NCBI RefSeq assembly: GCF_004339545.1
Contig: NZ_SMGD01000013.1
Span: forward strand, 310,001-374,000
Length of the DNA stretch: 64,000 nucleotides
DNA from: Celerinatantimonas diazotrophica
Lineage (GTDB): Bacteria; Pseudomonadota; Gammaproteobacteria; Enterobacterales; Celerinatantimonadaceae
Direction: 5' to 3'
The notes under the pieces were generated by a model that had not been told where the DNA came from, searched no databases, and saw only the letters and a list, made by a program, of their open reading frames with translations. A program made the translations under genes and the position numbers. Numbering within the stretch: position 1 is the first letter of the stretch; every line of letters starts with the position of its first letter. Shown one piece after another: positions 27,043 through 35,957 of this stretch.

Positions 27043-27720
27043 ATGCAGAATGACGCCCAGATTGTCTTTAATGCGATTTTTCGATTCCTATTATTTTCTG
27101 CATTTATTGCTGGAATGTTTGGCATCATGTACGTTGATATTGCGGTTTTTCACGACCAGGTGAAGGAGATATCGCTGACAGAAATAAGTCAGGAAACATT
27201 TCTTGGACTCATTGTTGCTATTTTTGTCTATCTGGCTGTTTCTAAGCCATTGCAGCGAGGTTTTTATGAGTTAGTTGCGGGCTTCTATGCGGCACTATTG
27301 ATTCGCGAACTAGATGCTCTATTCGACTATGTTTGGCATGGCTTCTGGGTCTATCCAGCTGTAGCTGTATCCCTGATGGCGATAGCTTTAGCTCATCATT
27401 ACAAAGGGAGTGTACTCAATGGATTTGCAGAATTTTGTCAATCTAAGGCCTATATCATTATGGTTTGTGGCCTGGTTACATTGTTAATCTTTAGTCGCTT
27501 ATTTGGCATGGGTGATTTCTGGAAATTAGTTCTCAGTGATGGCTATGTACGAATTGCTAAAAATATTGCAGAAGAAGGAACCGAACTGCTTGGCTATGGC
27601 TTTATATTCATTGCCAGCAGCAAGTATCTTTTAGCGCAAATCGGGTGGAACATTGACGTTGCACAAGCCCAAACACAACGGCTCCAAAACTATACCAATT
27701 TAAGTAAGAATAACTCTTAA
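27043..27720 (+). CDS. Predicted multi-spanning membrane protein of unknown function
   Basis: 225 residues with about six hydrophobic helices (around 8-33, 50-66, 73-90, 100-118, 135-150 and 182-198), and short charged loops including RELDALFDYVWHG. Not recognised as any transporter family. The start ATG follows GTGAGG. It is divergent from sodA across about 270 bases and is followed by a hairpin. Function unknown. Confidence 0.7.
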   Translation: MQNDAQIVFNAIFRFLLFSAFIAGMFGIMYVDIAVFHDQVKEISLTEISQETFLGLIVAIFVYLAVSKPLQRGFYELVAGFYAALLIRELDALFDYVWHGFWVYPAVAVSLMAIALAHHYKGSVLNGFAEFCQSKAYIIMVCGLVTLLIFSRLFGMGDFWKLVLSDGYVRIAKNIAEEGTELLGYGFIFIASSKYLLAQIGWNIDVAQAQTQRLQNYTNLSKNNS

Positions 27721-27730
27721 AACATGCAGT

Positions 27731-27756
27731 CCTGTCAGAGTTGCCATTCTGACAGG
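27731..27756 (+). terminator. Hairpin after the membrane protein gene
   Basis: Nine-base stem CCTGTCAGA / TCTGACAGG with an eight-base loop, eleven bases after the stop. No close T run, so it is a weak terminator or transcript-protecting hairpin. Confidence 0.5.
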
Positions 27757-27841
27757 TATTCTCACTCGTTATAGTTCTTTTTTCTCATTCTTCATCAACT
27801 AACATTGATGCTGACTATCCCCGCATCATTAAACTATATGA

Positions 27842-29041
27842 TTACTCATGAGCTAACAGCGTTTTCTCACGTCGAACCACCATCTGTCGCGTCATAATTG
27901 CTGCAACAAAAACCAACCCTGCTGCATATAGATAGATCGAACCAAGACCTGTATAACTAATAGCAATACCAGCTAATGGTGCAGCAACAGCTAGAGAGAG
28001 ATCGAAAAACGCTGAATAAGCTCCAAGCGCAGCTCCTTGATTATCGACATCAACCCGCTTGACTGCTTCCACGCCTAAACCAGGAAAGACCAAAGAAAAA
28101 CCAGTGCCAGTTAAAAAAGCACCGATTACTGCGGCCCAGACATTGGGAGCTAATCCAATGAGCAACAAACCAACTGTTTCTATCACCAATGATGACAAAG
28201 ATACACGCAATCCACCATAACGGTTAATAGTCTGACCAAACAATAACCGCATTCCCATAAATCCAATACTAAAGAGTGTCAGCGTATATGCAGCACCTAG
28301 CCAATGATGTGCTGCAAAATACAAGGTAATAAATGCAGTCACCACAGAAAAGCCAACTGAAGACAGCGCTAATCCCATCCCAAATGGCCAGATTCGGCCA
28401 AACACCTGTTGAAAAGGAATGCGCTTACCGGCAATAACGGTGACCGGAGAACGTTTTAATGCCAATGCAAAAGCGACCAGCCCCACAACAATCACGAAAA
28501 TGCCAAGCCCCTGTAACTGCCAGTCATTGTCAATCCAAACGCCAACAGGCGCCCCGATTGCGATTGCACCATAGGTTGCGACGCCATTCCAAGAGATGAC
28601 CTGAGCAATATGTTTTGACCCCACTAGCGTCGAGCCCCACAACATGGAACCGGTACTGGTAAAACTTTCCCCCCACCCCAGTAACAAGCGCCCCAGAAAA
28701 ATACTCCCTAATGCCAGCAAGGGTGTTGCTTTTAGCCAAAAACCAAAGATATAAAACAGTCCACTGAATGCACAACACATCAAGCCAATCACAACGACTT
28801 TCTTGGCTCCGATTAAATCAGCATAGCGCCCTGCTTGTGGTCGAGTAATCAATGTCGCTATCGATTGCGCACTGATAATAAACCCAGCCATAAAGGGGCT
28901 AAATCCAAGCGTGTGATAAACAAATGAAGGCAATACTGCTAAAGGCAGTGCGATGGATAAATAACAAACAAATGTATATACAACAACTGAAAATATTTGC
29001 CCAAGACGTCGAGAAGTCGACAACTCGAACTCGCTATTCAT
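27842..29041 (-). CDS. Major facilitator superfamily transporter (YfcJ/YhhS-like)
   Basis: Twelve-helix inner-membrane transporter of 399 residues. The N-half has RPQAGRYADLIGAKKVV, the MFS loop 2-3 motif, and LGWGESFTSTGSMLWG, typical of the YhhS/YfcJ group. The C-half has GTGFSLVFPGLGVEAVKRV. Members of this group are putative drug or sugar exporters; the substrate here is unknown. It is monocistronic, and the upstream region carries MITE copy B 200 bases away. Confidence 0.85.
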   Translation of the reverse strand: MNSEFELSTSRRLGQIFSVVVYTFVCYLSIALPLAVLPSFVYHTLGFSPFMAGFIISAQSIATLITRPQAGRYADLIGAKKVVVIGLMCCAFSGLFYIFGFWLKATPLLALGSIFLGRLLLGWGESFTSTGSMLWGSTLVGSKHIAQVISWNGVATYGAIAIGAPVGVWIDNDWQLQGLGIFVIVVGLVAFALALKRSPVTVIAGKRIPFQQVFGRIWPFGMGLALSSVGFSVVTAFITLYFAAHHWLGAAYTLTLFSIGFMGMRLLFGQTINRYGGLRVSLSSLVIETVGLLLIGLAPNVWAAVIGAFLTGTGFSLVFPGLGVEAVKRVDVDNQGAALGAYSAFFDLSLAVAAPLAGIAISYTGLGSIYLYAAGLVFVAAIMTRQMVVRREKTLLAHE

Positions 29042-29248
29042 AACAAAAATTCCACCAATAACTTATTGAGTTATATTACGCTTTATTAGCTGTATCGCCA
29101 ATCACCGCAGCAGCGATACATCAGGATAGGTTAATGTCATAGTTCGCAATAAAACATCAACTGCAAATGCGCAACAAACTCTCAAGTGAGAGAGTAAAAA
29201 CTGGCGCAAACAGATCATAAAAAGGGCTGAACAATACAGCCCTATTGC

Positions 29249-29515
29249 TAGGGACTGTTGACCTGTGGTGGTTGAATTTTGTTCAAATTAAACGCATTTT
29301 GAACGCGGCGCACTCTGCGTCGCTTAATGAGTGAAGCAAGCAGGGGGCAACAAAGTTCAGGATACGTTTAAATGAACCTCAAGGGCAGTATCTGAGAGGA
29401 ATTTATCCAGCGTTAAACGTTCTTTGTGGAGAATAACTACACGGCACAACGTTTGCCTTGCCTAAATCCCTCTCAGATTTCTGCAAAACTAATCACCAAA
29501 GGTCAACAGTCCCTA
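29249..29515. mobile_element. MITE-like element, copy B (263 bp plus TA duplication)
   Basis: The element runs 29251-29513 and is flanked by TA on both sides (29249-29250, 29514-29515). Terminal repeats are GGGACTGTTGACC and GGTCAACAGTCCC. It has the same orientation and length as copy A. The empty site would be GCTAGC, again containing CTAG. It ends 13 bases from the stop codon of the M3 peptidase gene, so it lies in the tail region of that gene's mRNA. No open frame of its own. Confidence 0.88.
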
Positions 29516-29528
29516 GCGATTGCGTTGA

Positions 29529-31376
29529 TTAGCCACCGTAAGTTTGTTCAATATAGGATTCAAACTGCTGGCATAGTTGCTCATCACTTTGTTCGTTTGA
29601 GGCGATTTGAGTATCACCATCTACAATACGAATCGATGCATTCAATGGTTGCACTTCAGAGCGCTCTCGAGTGTTCAATGAGGCAATTTTTTGTTGCTGA
29701 ACTTGCCAAGCCTGTTCGGTCGTTAAATTACAGGCATCGGCCAAATATTTAGCATTAAAGCCCTCGCCACACAAACTTCGAATACAGTCATCAAGCGACT
29801 GACTATTTCCTTTATTCCAGTAATGTTTCGCTAACATTGGGCCGATTTGAGCATTGTCGGTTAAATAGCCAAACTGACGCATAAAGAAGTCGCGAGTCTG
29901 GTAAACTGCCATATGCGCCAATAAATAGCCTTGATAAGAACATGCCGACTCATCACTGAGCAAATGGGGAATCGCCATCAGTGGTCGAGGACTGCAGGCA
30001 ATACCTAAGATTTGCTGTTCACAATCGCGCGCTAACTGGGTGACACGCTCTGGAGTCAGTTCTTTCTCATCCAGCTGATACAGCGCGCGTTCAAAGTAAG
30101 GAACCACTAAAATGCTACGTTCTTCGTAAGCTTTAAATGGCTGATTTGCATTAATCATTGCTTGAATCACTGAATCAGGAATCGCTTTACCGCTGGCATC
30201 CTTGGCATACATTTTTAGCCAATCAGCATCACTGAGCAAGCTATCACAAAAAATAGATTGAGTCTCAGCATAAGCCATTGAAGTTGGAGCAAATTCCTGT
30301 GAAAAACAAGGTGCATTCATTTTGACATTCGCAAAATGCGCAGCATGCCCTCCTTCATGAAAGAGTGTATTCATACCGCTATAGCCACTGCCTATCTGGT
30401 CTGGTTTAGCATTGCTGGTAAAGTTTACTTTTGCACTAATCCATTTACCTTGATCATAAAATGATGGGATCGGTCCGTGACAAAAACCGTTCTGATATTT
30501 CCCTTTACGATCCAGTAAATCTAACGTTAATTCAGCTTGATTATAATCGATACCCAATCGACCAAACGACTCAACCCAACGGCGCAGCGATTGGGAAAAT
30601 GGCACATAAGGGTCGAGATCACGCATCACCTCACCTGCAAATGAATACACAAAGTTATGTGCTTTAAGTGCTTGTTCCCCTTTGCTTTGAGATAACTCAC
30701 TAAGGCTTCGTAGATGGGCCTCACGTGTTCGCACCTCAAAGTCATCCAAAATACTAAACAACTCAGTTGAGCTCATATGTTCAGTTTTAGTCACTGAATA
30801 ATCAAAAAAGTTATCAAACCCAACAGCTTTAGCAAAAGCATTGCGCCGTTTAACTAACTCTAAAAATCCGTTTTCTAACAACCATTGTTCAACATCAAGC
30901 AACGCCTGATGAGCGCTCTGACGTACTTTTTCATGGCGATTGGTGTTCATTATCGTTCGTAACAACGGTAAAGAAGCTTCAATTTGTTGACCATTCTCAT
31001 CGATGTAGACCATCACATGGTTTTGTTTTTTCTCAAAGAGCTTCGCTTCAAAAGCAATCAGATCATCTTTGAGCGTTTTAGCCTGCACGGATTCTATGGC
31101 ATGCGCGCTAAACATTGCCTGCCATCCTAAAAGACCCTCAATGGTCGCTGCACGTTCATTATCGTCGGTTAACTGTTGGGCATTTGAAAGTTGCGCTTTG
31201 ATTTGCTCTAGATAGCTGTCATCACTTAAAAAGTTGGTCCACTCAGCTAATGCCTGAGCAGCCCCTTCATGATCATCACTGGTGCCCATATAGGTCTGCC
31301 AAAACAGGTCTTCTTTGCGACGATGAATTGACAAATAGCGATGGTTTAAATCATTTAGATAATCGGTAGCAGTCAT
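29529..31376 (-). CDS. M3 family oligoendopeptidase
   Basis: Zinc peptidase of 615 residues, similar in layout to PepF and related M3 enzymes that cut medium-size peptides in the cytoplasm. The zinc motif is FHEGGHAAHF (HEGGH, an HExxH), followed about 25 residues later by SMAYAETQS, supplying the third ligand. There is no signal peptide. The ATG at 31376 follows AAAGGT; an upstream ATG at 31394 has no ribosome-binding site. It is downstream of, and codirectional with, a proline iminopeptidase-like gene. Confidence 0.87.
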   Translation of the reverse strand: MTATDYLNDLNHRYLSIHRRKEDLFWQTYMGTSDDHEGAAQALAEWTNFLSDDSYLEQIKAQLSNAQQLTDDNERAATIEGLLGWQAMFSAHAIESVQAKTLKDDLIAFEAKLFEKKQNHVMVYIDENGQQIEASLPLLRTIMNTNRHEKVRQSAHQALLDVEQWLLENGFLELVKRRNAFAKAVGFDNFFDYSVTKTEHMSSTELFSILDDFEVRTREAHLRSLSELSQSKGEQALKAHNFVYSFAGEVMRDLDPYVPFSQSLRRWVESFGRLGIDYNQAELTLDLLDRKGKYQNGFCHGPIPSFYDQGKWISAKVNFTSNAKPDQIGSGYSGMNTLFHEGGHAAHFANVKMNAPCFSQEFAPTSMAYAETQSIFCDSLLSDADWLKMYAKDASGKAIPDSVIQAMINANQPFKAYEERSILVVPYFERALYQLDEKELTPERVTQLARDCEQQILGIACSPRPLMAIPHLLSDESACSYQGYLLAHMAVYQTRDFFMRQFGYLTDNAQIGPMLAKHYWNKGNSQSLDDCIRSLCGEGFNAKYLADACNLTTEQAWQVQQQKIASLNTRERSEVQPLNASIRIVDGDTQIASNEQSDEQLCQQFESYIEQTYGG

Positions 31377-31465
31377 ATAATTATTACCTTTCATGTCTAG
31401 TCGTTGGTAATTAGATAAACCCTTTGAAACACCAACGAACGGATGGAAATATTCTCATTTAGATG

Positions 31466-32755
31466 TTAGTGACTTAGTTCATGCATCATTGTGGTTAAAT
31501 GCTCAAATACTTCTGTCGATTGACGCACGCCATCATGTTCAAACTTATCCGTCACCCAAGTATGAAGATTCGCGGTTAACTGGGCGGTTCTTTCACTTAA
31601 AGTCCGAGGGACATACATATCATTTGCGTACACGGCCGCAACCACCAGGACTTCATTGCGCCCAAGGCACTCCAGATCATACAAATATGAATAGTCATTA
31701 TACGCTGCCAGAGCATTCGCAGCCGGAGCAAAGGGTTTGAGGTATCCAATCTGTTCAAACATCCATGGATAAATCATCTCGCCAGTCAATGGCAATGATT
31801 CAGGATTGCCTTTAAAGCCACCTAATTGGTCTCTTACACGTTGTGCAGCCCAGTTGGTAGCCTGTTGTCCTTGTCCATAAATACTCTCTTGCATAACGGC
31901 ATACAGCGGATTATCCCAATAGTTGGCAAGCATCATAACCTGCGCTAAAAAAGTATCAGATAACGCCTGCTTAGCATGTCCGGCAAATGCTTCGTCAACT
32001 AGATAATAGAGCGTTTGCATGCCACTGCCAGTCCCCAACAAAATGCCTAAAGACTGGAAACGCTCGGCAGTGAGGCGCTCACCATCAGGCAGATAAACGG
32101 CTTCATTAGCCAAGCACTCACCAATCTGGGCTAAACGCACACGGGTATCAGGATATTGCTGATAAAAAAGCTCGGTTTTTTCCGCAACTAATGGATACGT
32201 TAACTGATAAACCTGCTCGGCAGTGGCATCAATTCCAGCTAATCCTCCTGTCACAAAACATCCGGCTAACGCCTGAGGCGCATAAGAGAGATAACTTAAC
32301 GTGAGAAAGCCACCATAGCTTTGCCCTAGCGTATAAAATTGCTGGCTGTGGTAACAGGTTTTACGAATATATTCGCAATCTTTAATAATGCTGTCCGCTC
32401 GAAAATTTAACAAGTAATCCCGACCTTGTTCAGCTGTTTTGTGCGCTATCAAGGACGCATCAATGCGACTACTTTGCCCTGTACCGCGTTGATCGAGCAA
32501 AATAACTCGATATGTTTCTAGTGCTTGAGGTAACCAACACGGGTGCCCGGACTGTGGGCGCGGCGATTTCCCCCCTGGCCCGCCTTGTAAAAACAGTAAC
32601 AACGGCAACTTCTGCGCGGCACGTTCAACACTCACCACTTCCCGATAGAACACATTAATACATGGGCTATGCTGCGGATCTCGCCAGTCTAAAGGAACAC
32701 TCACTTGATGCTCACTGATGAGCATATCTGATAACTGAAATTGTTTTACGGTCAT
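31466..32755 (-). CDS. Proline iminopeptidase-like alpha/beta hydrolase (S33)
   Basis: Removes N-terminal proline (or another residue) from peptides. It has 429 residues, like the Aeromonas-type enzyme. The oxyanion motif GGPGGKSPRPQSGHP is followed by LLDQRGTGQS and the nucleophile elbow GQSYGGF. A large cap domain follows, and a His (DKFEHDGVR) near the C-terminus completes the triad. The start is the ATG at 32755; a TTG at 32773 is less likely. It sits 90 bases upstream of the M3 peptidase gene and is probably cotranscribed. Confidence 0.85.
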   Translation of the reverse strand: MTVKQFQLSDMLISEHQVSVPLDWRDPQHSPCINVFYREVVSVERAAQKLPLLLFLQGGPGGKSPRPQSGHPCWLPQALETYRVILLDQRGTGQSSRIDASLIAHKTAEQGRDYLLNFRADSIIKDCEYIRKTCYHSQQFYTLGQSYGGFLTLSYLSYAPQALAGCFVTGGLAGIDATAEQVYQLTYPLVAEKTELFYQQYPDTRVRLAQIGECLANEAVYLPDGERLTAERFQSLGILLGTGSGMQTLYYLVDEAFAGHAKQALSDTFLAQVMMLANYWDNPLYAVMQESIYGQGQQATNWAAQRVRDQLGGFKGNPESLPLTGEMIYPWMFEQIGYLKPFAPAANALAAYNDYSYLYDLECLGRNEVLVVAAVYANDMYVPRTLSERTAQLTANLHTWVTDKFEHDGVRQSTEVFEHLTTMMHELSH

Positions 32756-32907
32756 GCCATCGCCTGCTGACAAACTATCGTTACACTAATGAGCATACAA
32801 TATCGGTTTCTGAGCTTGCAGGCCAGCTGCTATTGTATCTATCAGTTGCATCTTAGTGTCGATTATTCGATGATAAAAATTAAATAAAACAAATATAAAC
32901 GGGCTTT

Positions 32908-34074
32908 ATGAATTCTCTGACGCCACCCAAAATTTCTGTGGATTTAACTCCGATCCGTCACCAGCTGCACAAAATAGCAGAACTTTCTGGTGCTGAGCAT
33001 CAAACACGAGATTATTTGTGCCAAGAACTGGCGAAACTTAGTGCATTTACAACACAACTATTGCCCTCTGGCTCTATTCTTAGCTGCATCGATAGCCACC
33101 AGCCTGGAGCAATCGTGCTACTTCGTGCTGATATGGATGCACTCCCCATTCAGGAGAGTAATCAACATTATTATTGCTCACAAACTCCCGGAGTAAGCCA
33201 TTTGTGTGGTCACGACGGGCACGCAACATCATTGCTTGGATGTGCTCATTTATTAGAGCAATCACCAATCTTGAACGGAAAAATCTATCTGCTATTTCAA
33301 AGTGCTGAAGAAACCGGAGAAGGAGGACCTCAAGCACTTAAAGATATGCGCGCGCTCGGGCTGAAGTTTGATTTTGCATTCGCCTATCATAATATTCCCG
33401 GGGCCCCTCTTGGCCAGATTATTTGCAAAGAGAAAGCCATGACAGCAGCTGTACAAAGTCTCAGTGTACAATTTATCGGGCGTACTGCTCATGCTGCAGA
33501 ACCCGAATCAGGCATTTGCCCGGCCGCTGCAATTGCACAACTCGTACAATTTTCCCAATCTCTTAACTGTACTGATTTAACTCGGCAAGACTTTACATTA
33601 GTAACGCCTATTTGTATTCAAATGGGAACGCCAGCATACGGAACCATGCCCGGTGAAGGTCGTGCTGATTTCACCATCCGTTGCTGGCAGAATCAGCAAA
33701 TGGAAATAATTGCCCAGCAAATCGAAGAAAAACTTTCTGAGATCTGTTCAGCAGCGCATCTTAATTATCGCTATCAGTGGCTGGAATCGTTCCGCGGATG
33801 TGATAACCATCCGGCAGCGGTCGAGATCATTAAACACAGTGCACATGCTCTAAATTTGCATTCTATTGTGCCAGAACATCCGTTTAAATGGGGTGAAGAT
33901 TTTGGCTCATTAATCGCTTATTGGCCAGGAGCACTATTGGGGATCGGCTCAGGTGAGCAATTAAGCCCATTGCACCATGTTGATTATGATTACCCTGACG
34001 AATTACTGCCTATTGCAGCAAATATGCTTGCGCAAATTGCATATTTAACAACGATGGCATCACAAAGTCTTTAA
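32908..34074 (+). CDS. M20 family amidohydrolase / peptidase
   Basis: Metal-dependent hydrolase of 388 residues of the HipO/AbgB/N-acyl-amino-acid amidohydrolase type. Metal ligands lie in LRADMDALP, LCGHDGHATSLLG, QSAEETGEGG, YHNIPG and, near the C-terminus, LHHVDYDYPD. The dimerisation domain begins around IGRTAHAAEP. Substrate unknown; N-acyl or amide-linked amino acids are likely. It is divergent from the proline iminopeptidase-M3 operon, so three peptide-degrading genes sit together. Confidence 0.87.
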   Translation: MNSLTPPKISVDLTPIRHQLHKIAELSGAEHQTRDYLCQELAKLSAFTTQLLPSGSILSCIDSHQPGAIVLLRADMDALPIQESNQHYYCSQTPGVSHLCGHDGHATSLLGCAHLLEQSPILNGKIYLLFQSAEETGEGGPQALKDMRALGLKFDFAFAYHNIPGAPLGQIICKEKAMTAAVQSLSVQFIGRTAHAAEPESGICPAAAIAQLVQFSQSLNCTDLTRQDFTLVTPICIQMGTPAYGTMPGEGRADFTIRCWQNQQMEIIAQQIEEKLSEICSAAHLNYRYQWLESFRGCDNHPAAVEIIKHSAHALNLHSIVPEHPFKWGEDFGSLIAYWPGALLGIGSGEQLSPLHHVDYDYPDELLPIAANMLAQIAYLTTMASQSL

Positions 34075-34525
34075 AGAAAGGTGGCAGCAGGAACAACAAC
34101 CAGCCTGATAGCTGCCAGTGATGCTAGGGATGCGAACTTGTTACTATGAGTGGCACAATCTCGCTTTCTTTATGCGCAGCCAGAGTTGCATCGCCACGCA
34201 GACAAACTCCGCCATATCGGCCAACCACTCTATGTACGCCAGCACCATAACTGTTGATAAACATTCGTGCAGTTCACCAATTGCCCACTCGTTTATCAAA
34301 GACTTCTACTTTAACACCGATTAAATCGAGATTATTGCTAGATAGCCCTGAAATAGGCTTAACCGCCCCTAGGGACTTAAATTAAGTTGAAGAGAGGATG
34401 CCCTGTATTGAAATTAAAAAATGTCTGTTGATATAAACACGACAAATTGTACGAATAAGGAATCGTGACAATTGCCAATGATTATGTTCAAGTATAATAC
34501 GAAAGAAAATTTTATATTGAATTGA
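34075..34525. other. Intergenic region downstream of the tRNA-Lys array, no gene recognised
   Basis: About 450 bases between the M20 gene and the tRNA-Lys array. It includes a GGCAGC/GCTGCC inverted repeat at about 34083-34117. Open frames are short and match nothing I know. A CTAGGGACT string at 34369 resembles the MITE tip but is too short to call. Confidence 0.45.
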
Positions 34526-34601
34526 TGGTGGGTCGTGCAGGATTCGAACCTGCGACCAATTGATTAAAAGTCAACTGCTCTACCAACTGAGCTAACGACC
34601 C
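34526..34601 (-). tRNA. tRNA-Lys (TTT), fourth in transcription order
   Basis: 76-nt cloverleaf with encoded CCA, acceptor GGGTCGT / ACGACCC, anticodon loop CTTTTAA. Identical in sequence to the copies at 34710 and 34816. Confidence 0.97.
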
Positions 34602-34617
34602 ATCGATAATCGATAGA

Positions 34618-34693
34618 TGGTGGGCTGTGCAGGATTCGAACCTGCGACCAATTGATTAAAAGTCAACTGCTCTACCAACTGAGCTAACAGCCC
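34618..34693 (-). tRNA. tRNA-Lys (TTT), third in order, variant acceptor stem
   Basis: Same body as its neighbours but the acceptor stem is GGGCTGT / ACAGCCC. Two base pairs differ and both changes are compensated on the opposite strand of the stem, so the gene should be functional. Confidence 0.96.
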
Positions 34694-34709
34694 TAAAAGA
34701 TATCGGTGA

Positions 34710-34785
34710 TGGTGGGTCGTGCAGGATTCGAACCTGCGACCAATTGATTAAAAGTCAACTGCTCTACCAACTGAGCTAACGACCC
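34710..34785 (-). tRNA. tRNA-Lys (TTT), second in transcription order
   Basis: 76-nt cloverleaf with CCA, acceptor GGGTCGT / ACGACCC, anticodon TTT, T arm GTTCGAATC. Confidence 0.97.
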
Positions 34786-34815
34786 ATAGAATGGGATCAA
34801 CCGAATATTAAGTCA

Positions 34816-34891
34816 TGGTGGGTCGTGCAGGATTCGAACCTGCGACCAATTGATTAAAAGTCAACTGCTCTACCAACTGAGCTAACGACCC
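34816..34891 (-). tRNA. tRNA-Lys (TTT), first in transcription order
   Basis: 76-nt cloverleaf with CCA, anticodon TTT, nearest to the promoter and to cpoB. In E. coli a Lys/Val tRNA array also follows the tol-pal-cpoB operon. Confidence 0.97.
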
Positions 34892-34913
34892 GTTCATGTC
34901 TTAACGGCGGCCT

Positions 34914-34941
34914 ATAATACGGATTTCGCGGTGATGTGCAA
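34914..34941 (-). promoter_or_regulatory. Promoter of the tRNA-Lys array
   Basis: On the minus strand TTGCAC (34941-34936), a 16-base spacer and TATTAT (34919-34914), followed by a GC-rich stretch before the first tRNA. This fits a stringently controlled stable-RNA promoter. Confidence 0.65.
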
Positions 34942-35068
34942 TAGAAATCTTGATCTTTTCGCTCGTTTGCTTAGCAAATAAGCAAGTGTTCACCTTTAAA
35001 AGCGTTTAGTGACGAAAAAACATGCCACCGATCACCAATTCACTAAAGCCATTAGTGATCGCTGCATA

Positions 35069-35950
35069 TTATTTAAGTGATTTAAGCTGGTTTTTAGCTA
35101 AATCTGCCGCACTAGACTGAGGATAGTTCTGAATAACTTTATTAAAATAATCTTTAGCTTGGCTTATATGCTTACTTTGTAATGCCAATTGTCCTAATTT
35201 AAGTAATGATTCAGGAACTTTATTTGAATCAGGATATTGTTTAACGACTGTTTCAAATTGAGCTTGCGCTTTATCTGACTGTCCCTGTGTAAATTGCAAC
35301 TGTCCCAACCAATAATGAGCATTTGGCAGATAGCTTGATTTAGGATGTTTAGTTAAAAATGTTTGGAAAGCACTAATCGCCTGATCAAATTTACGATCCT
35401 GCATTACGAGCTTCACAGCATTCTCATAATCGGCTTCGCCATCACCACCAACAACTGGTTCATCCTTTGCGCTATCTTGATTCGCAGCATTTGTCTGGGC
35501 AGATTGTTGGGTATTAGATAACCGCCGTTCAAGCTCCTGATATAGGTCGCGTTGACGCTTCACAATTTGCTTGATCTGATGCTGCTGTTCCTCTATCTGT
35601 CCATTAAGTTGGGCTAATCGATCTGAAAGCTGATTGAGCTGCTGTCGAATTTGTAACTGAGACGAGCTTCGGGCATTAAACATCCGCTCTAAGCGAGTAA
35701 TTCGCTGTTTTAGGGTCAAACCGGCTGTATCATCAAAATTCATTCCTTTTAAACTAGGAGCCTGAATCTGTGATGAACTATTATTTCCCCCTGATGTCGA
35801 GGAAGCAGTGGATGAATCCGGAGCATTGACAGTAGTCATCGTTGTCGCTGTCGGCTGAGTACTCAAATCCGTTACCGGAGCCTCGGCATAACTCATATTT
35901 GCAAAGAAGGCGACTGCTAATGCAGCCGCTGACAGTTTAATCTGCTTCAT
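35069..35950 (-). CDS. cpoB: Cell division coordinator CpoB (YbgF)
   Basis: Periplasmic protein linking Tol-Pal constriction with peptidoglycan synthesis. The 293 residues have a signal peptide (1-22, ends MSYA) and a Ser/Thr-rich linker. A coiled coil with many Gln follows (about 80-150, trimerisation). Three TPR-like repeats follow (ADYENAVKLVMQDRKFDQAI, SYLPNAHYWLGQLQFTQG, KVPESLLKLGQLALQS). It is last in the ybgC-tolQRAB-pal-cpoB operon, eight bases after pal. Confidence 0.94.
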   Translation of the reverse strand: MKQIKLSAAALAVAFFANMSYAEAPVTDLSTQPTATTMTTVNAPDSSTASSTSGGNNSSSQIQAPSLKGMNFDDTAGLTLKQRITRLERMFNARSSSQLQIRQQLNQLSDRLAQLNGQIEEQQHQIKQIVKRQRDLYQELERRLSNTQQSAQTNAANQDSAKDEPVVGGDGEADYENAVKLVMQDRKFDQAISAFQTFLTKHPKSSYLPNAHYWLGQLQFTQGQSDKAQAQFETVVKQYPDSNKVPESLLKLGQLALQSKHISQAKDYFNKVIQNYPQSSAADLAKNQLKSLK

Positions 35951-35957
35951 AATTATC

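Noticed and set aside
34118-34324. Plus-strand frame of 68 codons before the tRNA-Lys array
   Set aside because: No family similarity, atypical composition and no ribosome-binding site.
34369-34378. CTAGGGACT as another MITE end
   Set aside because: Only nine bases match, which is expected by chance in a window this size, and no further similarity follows.
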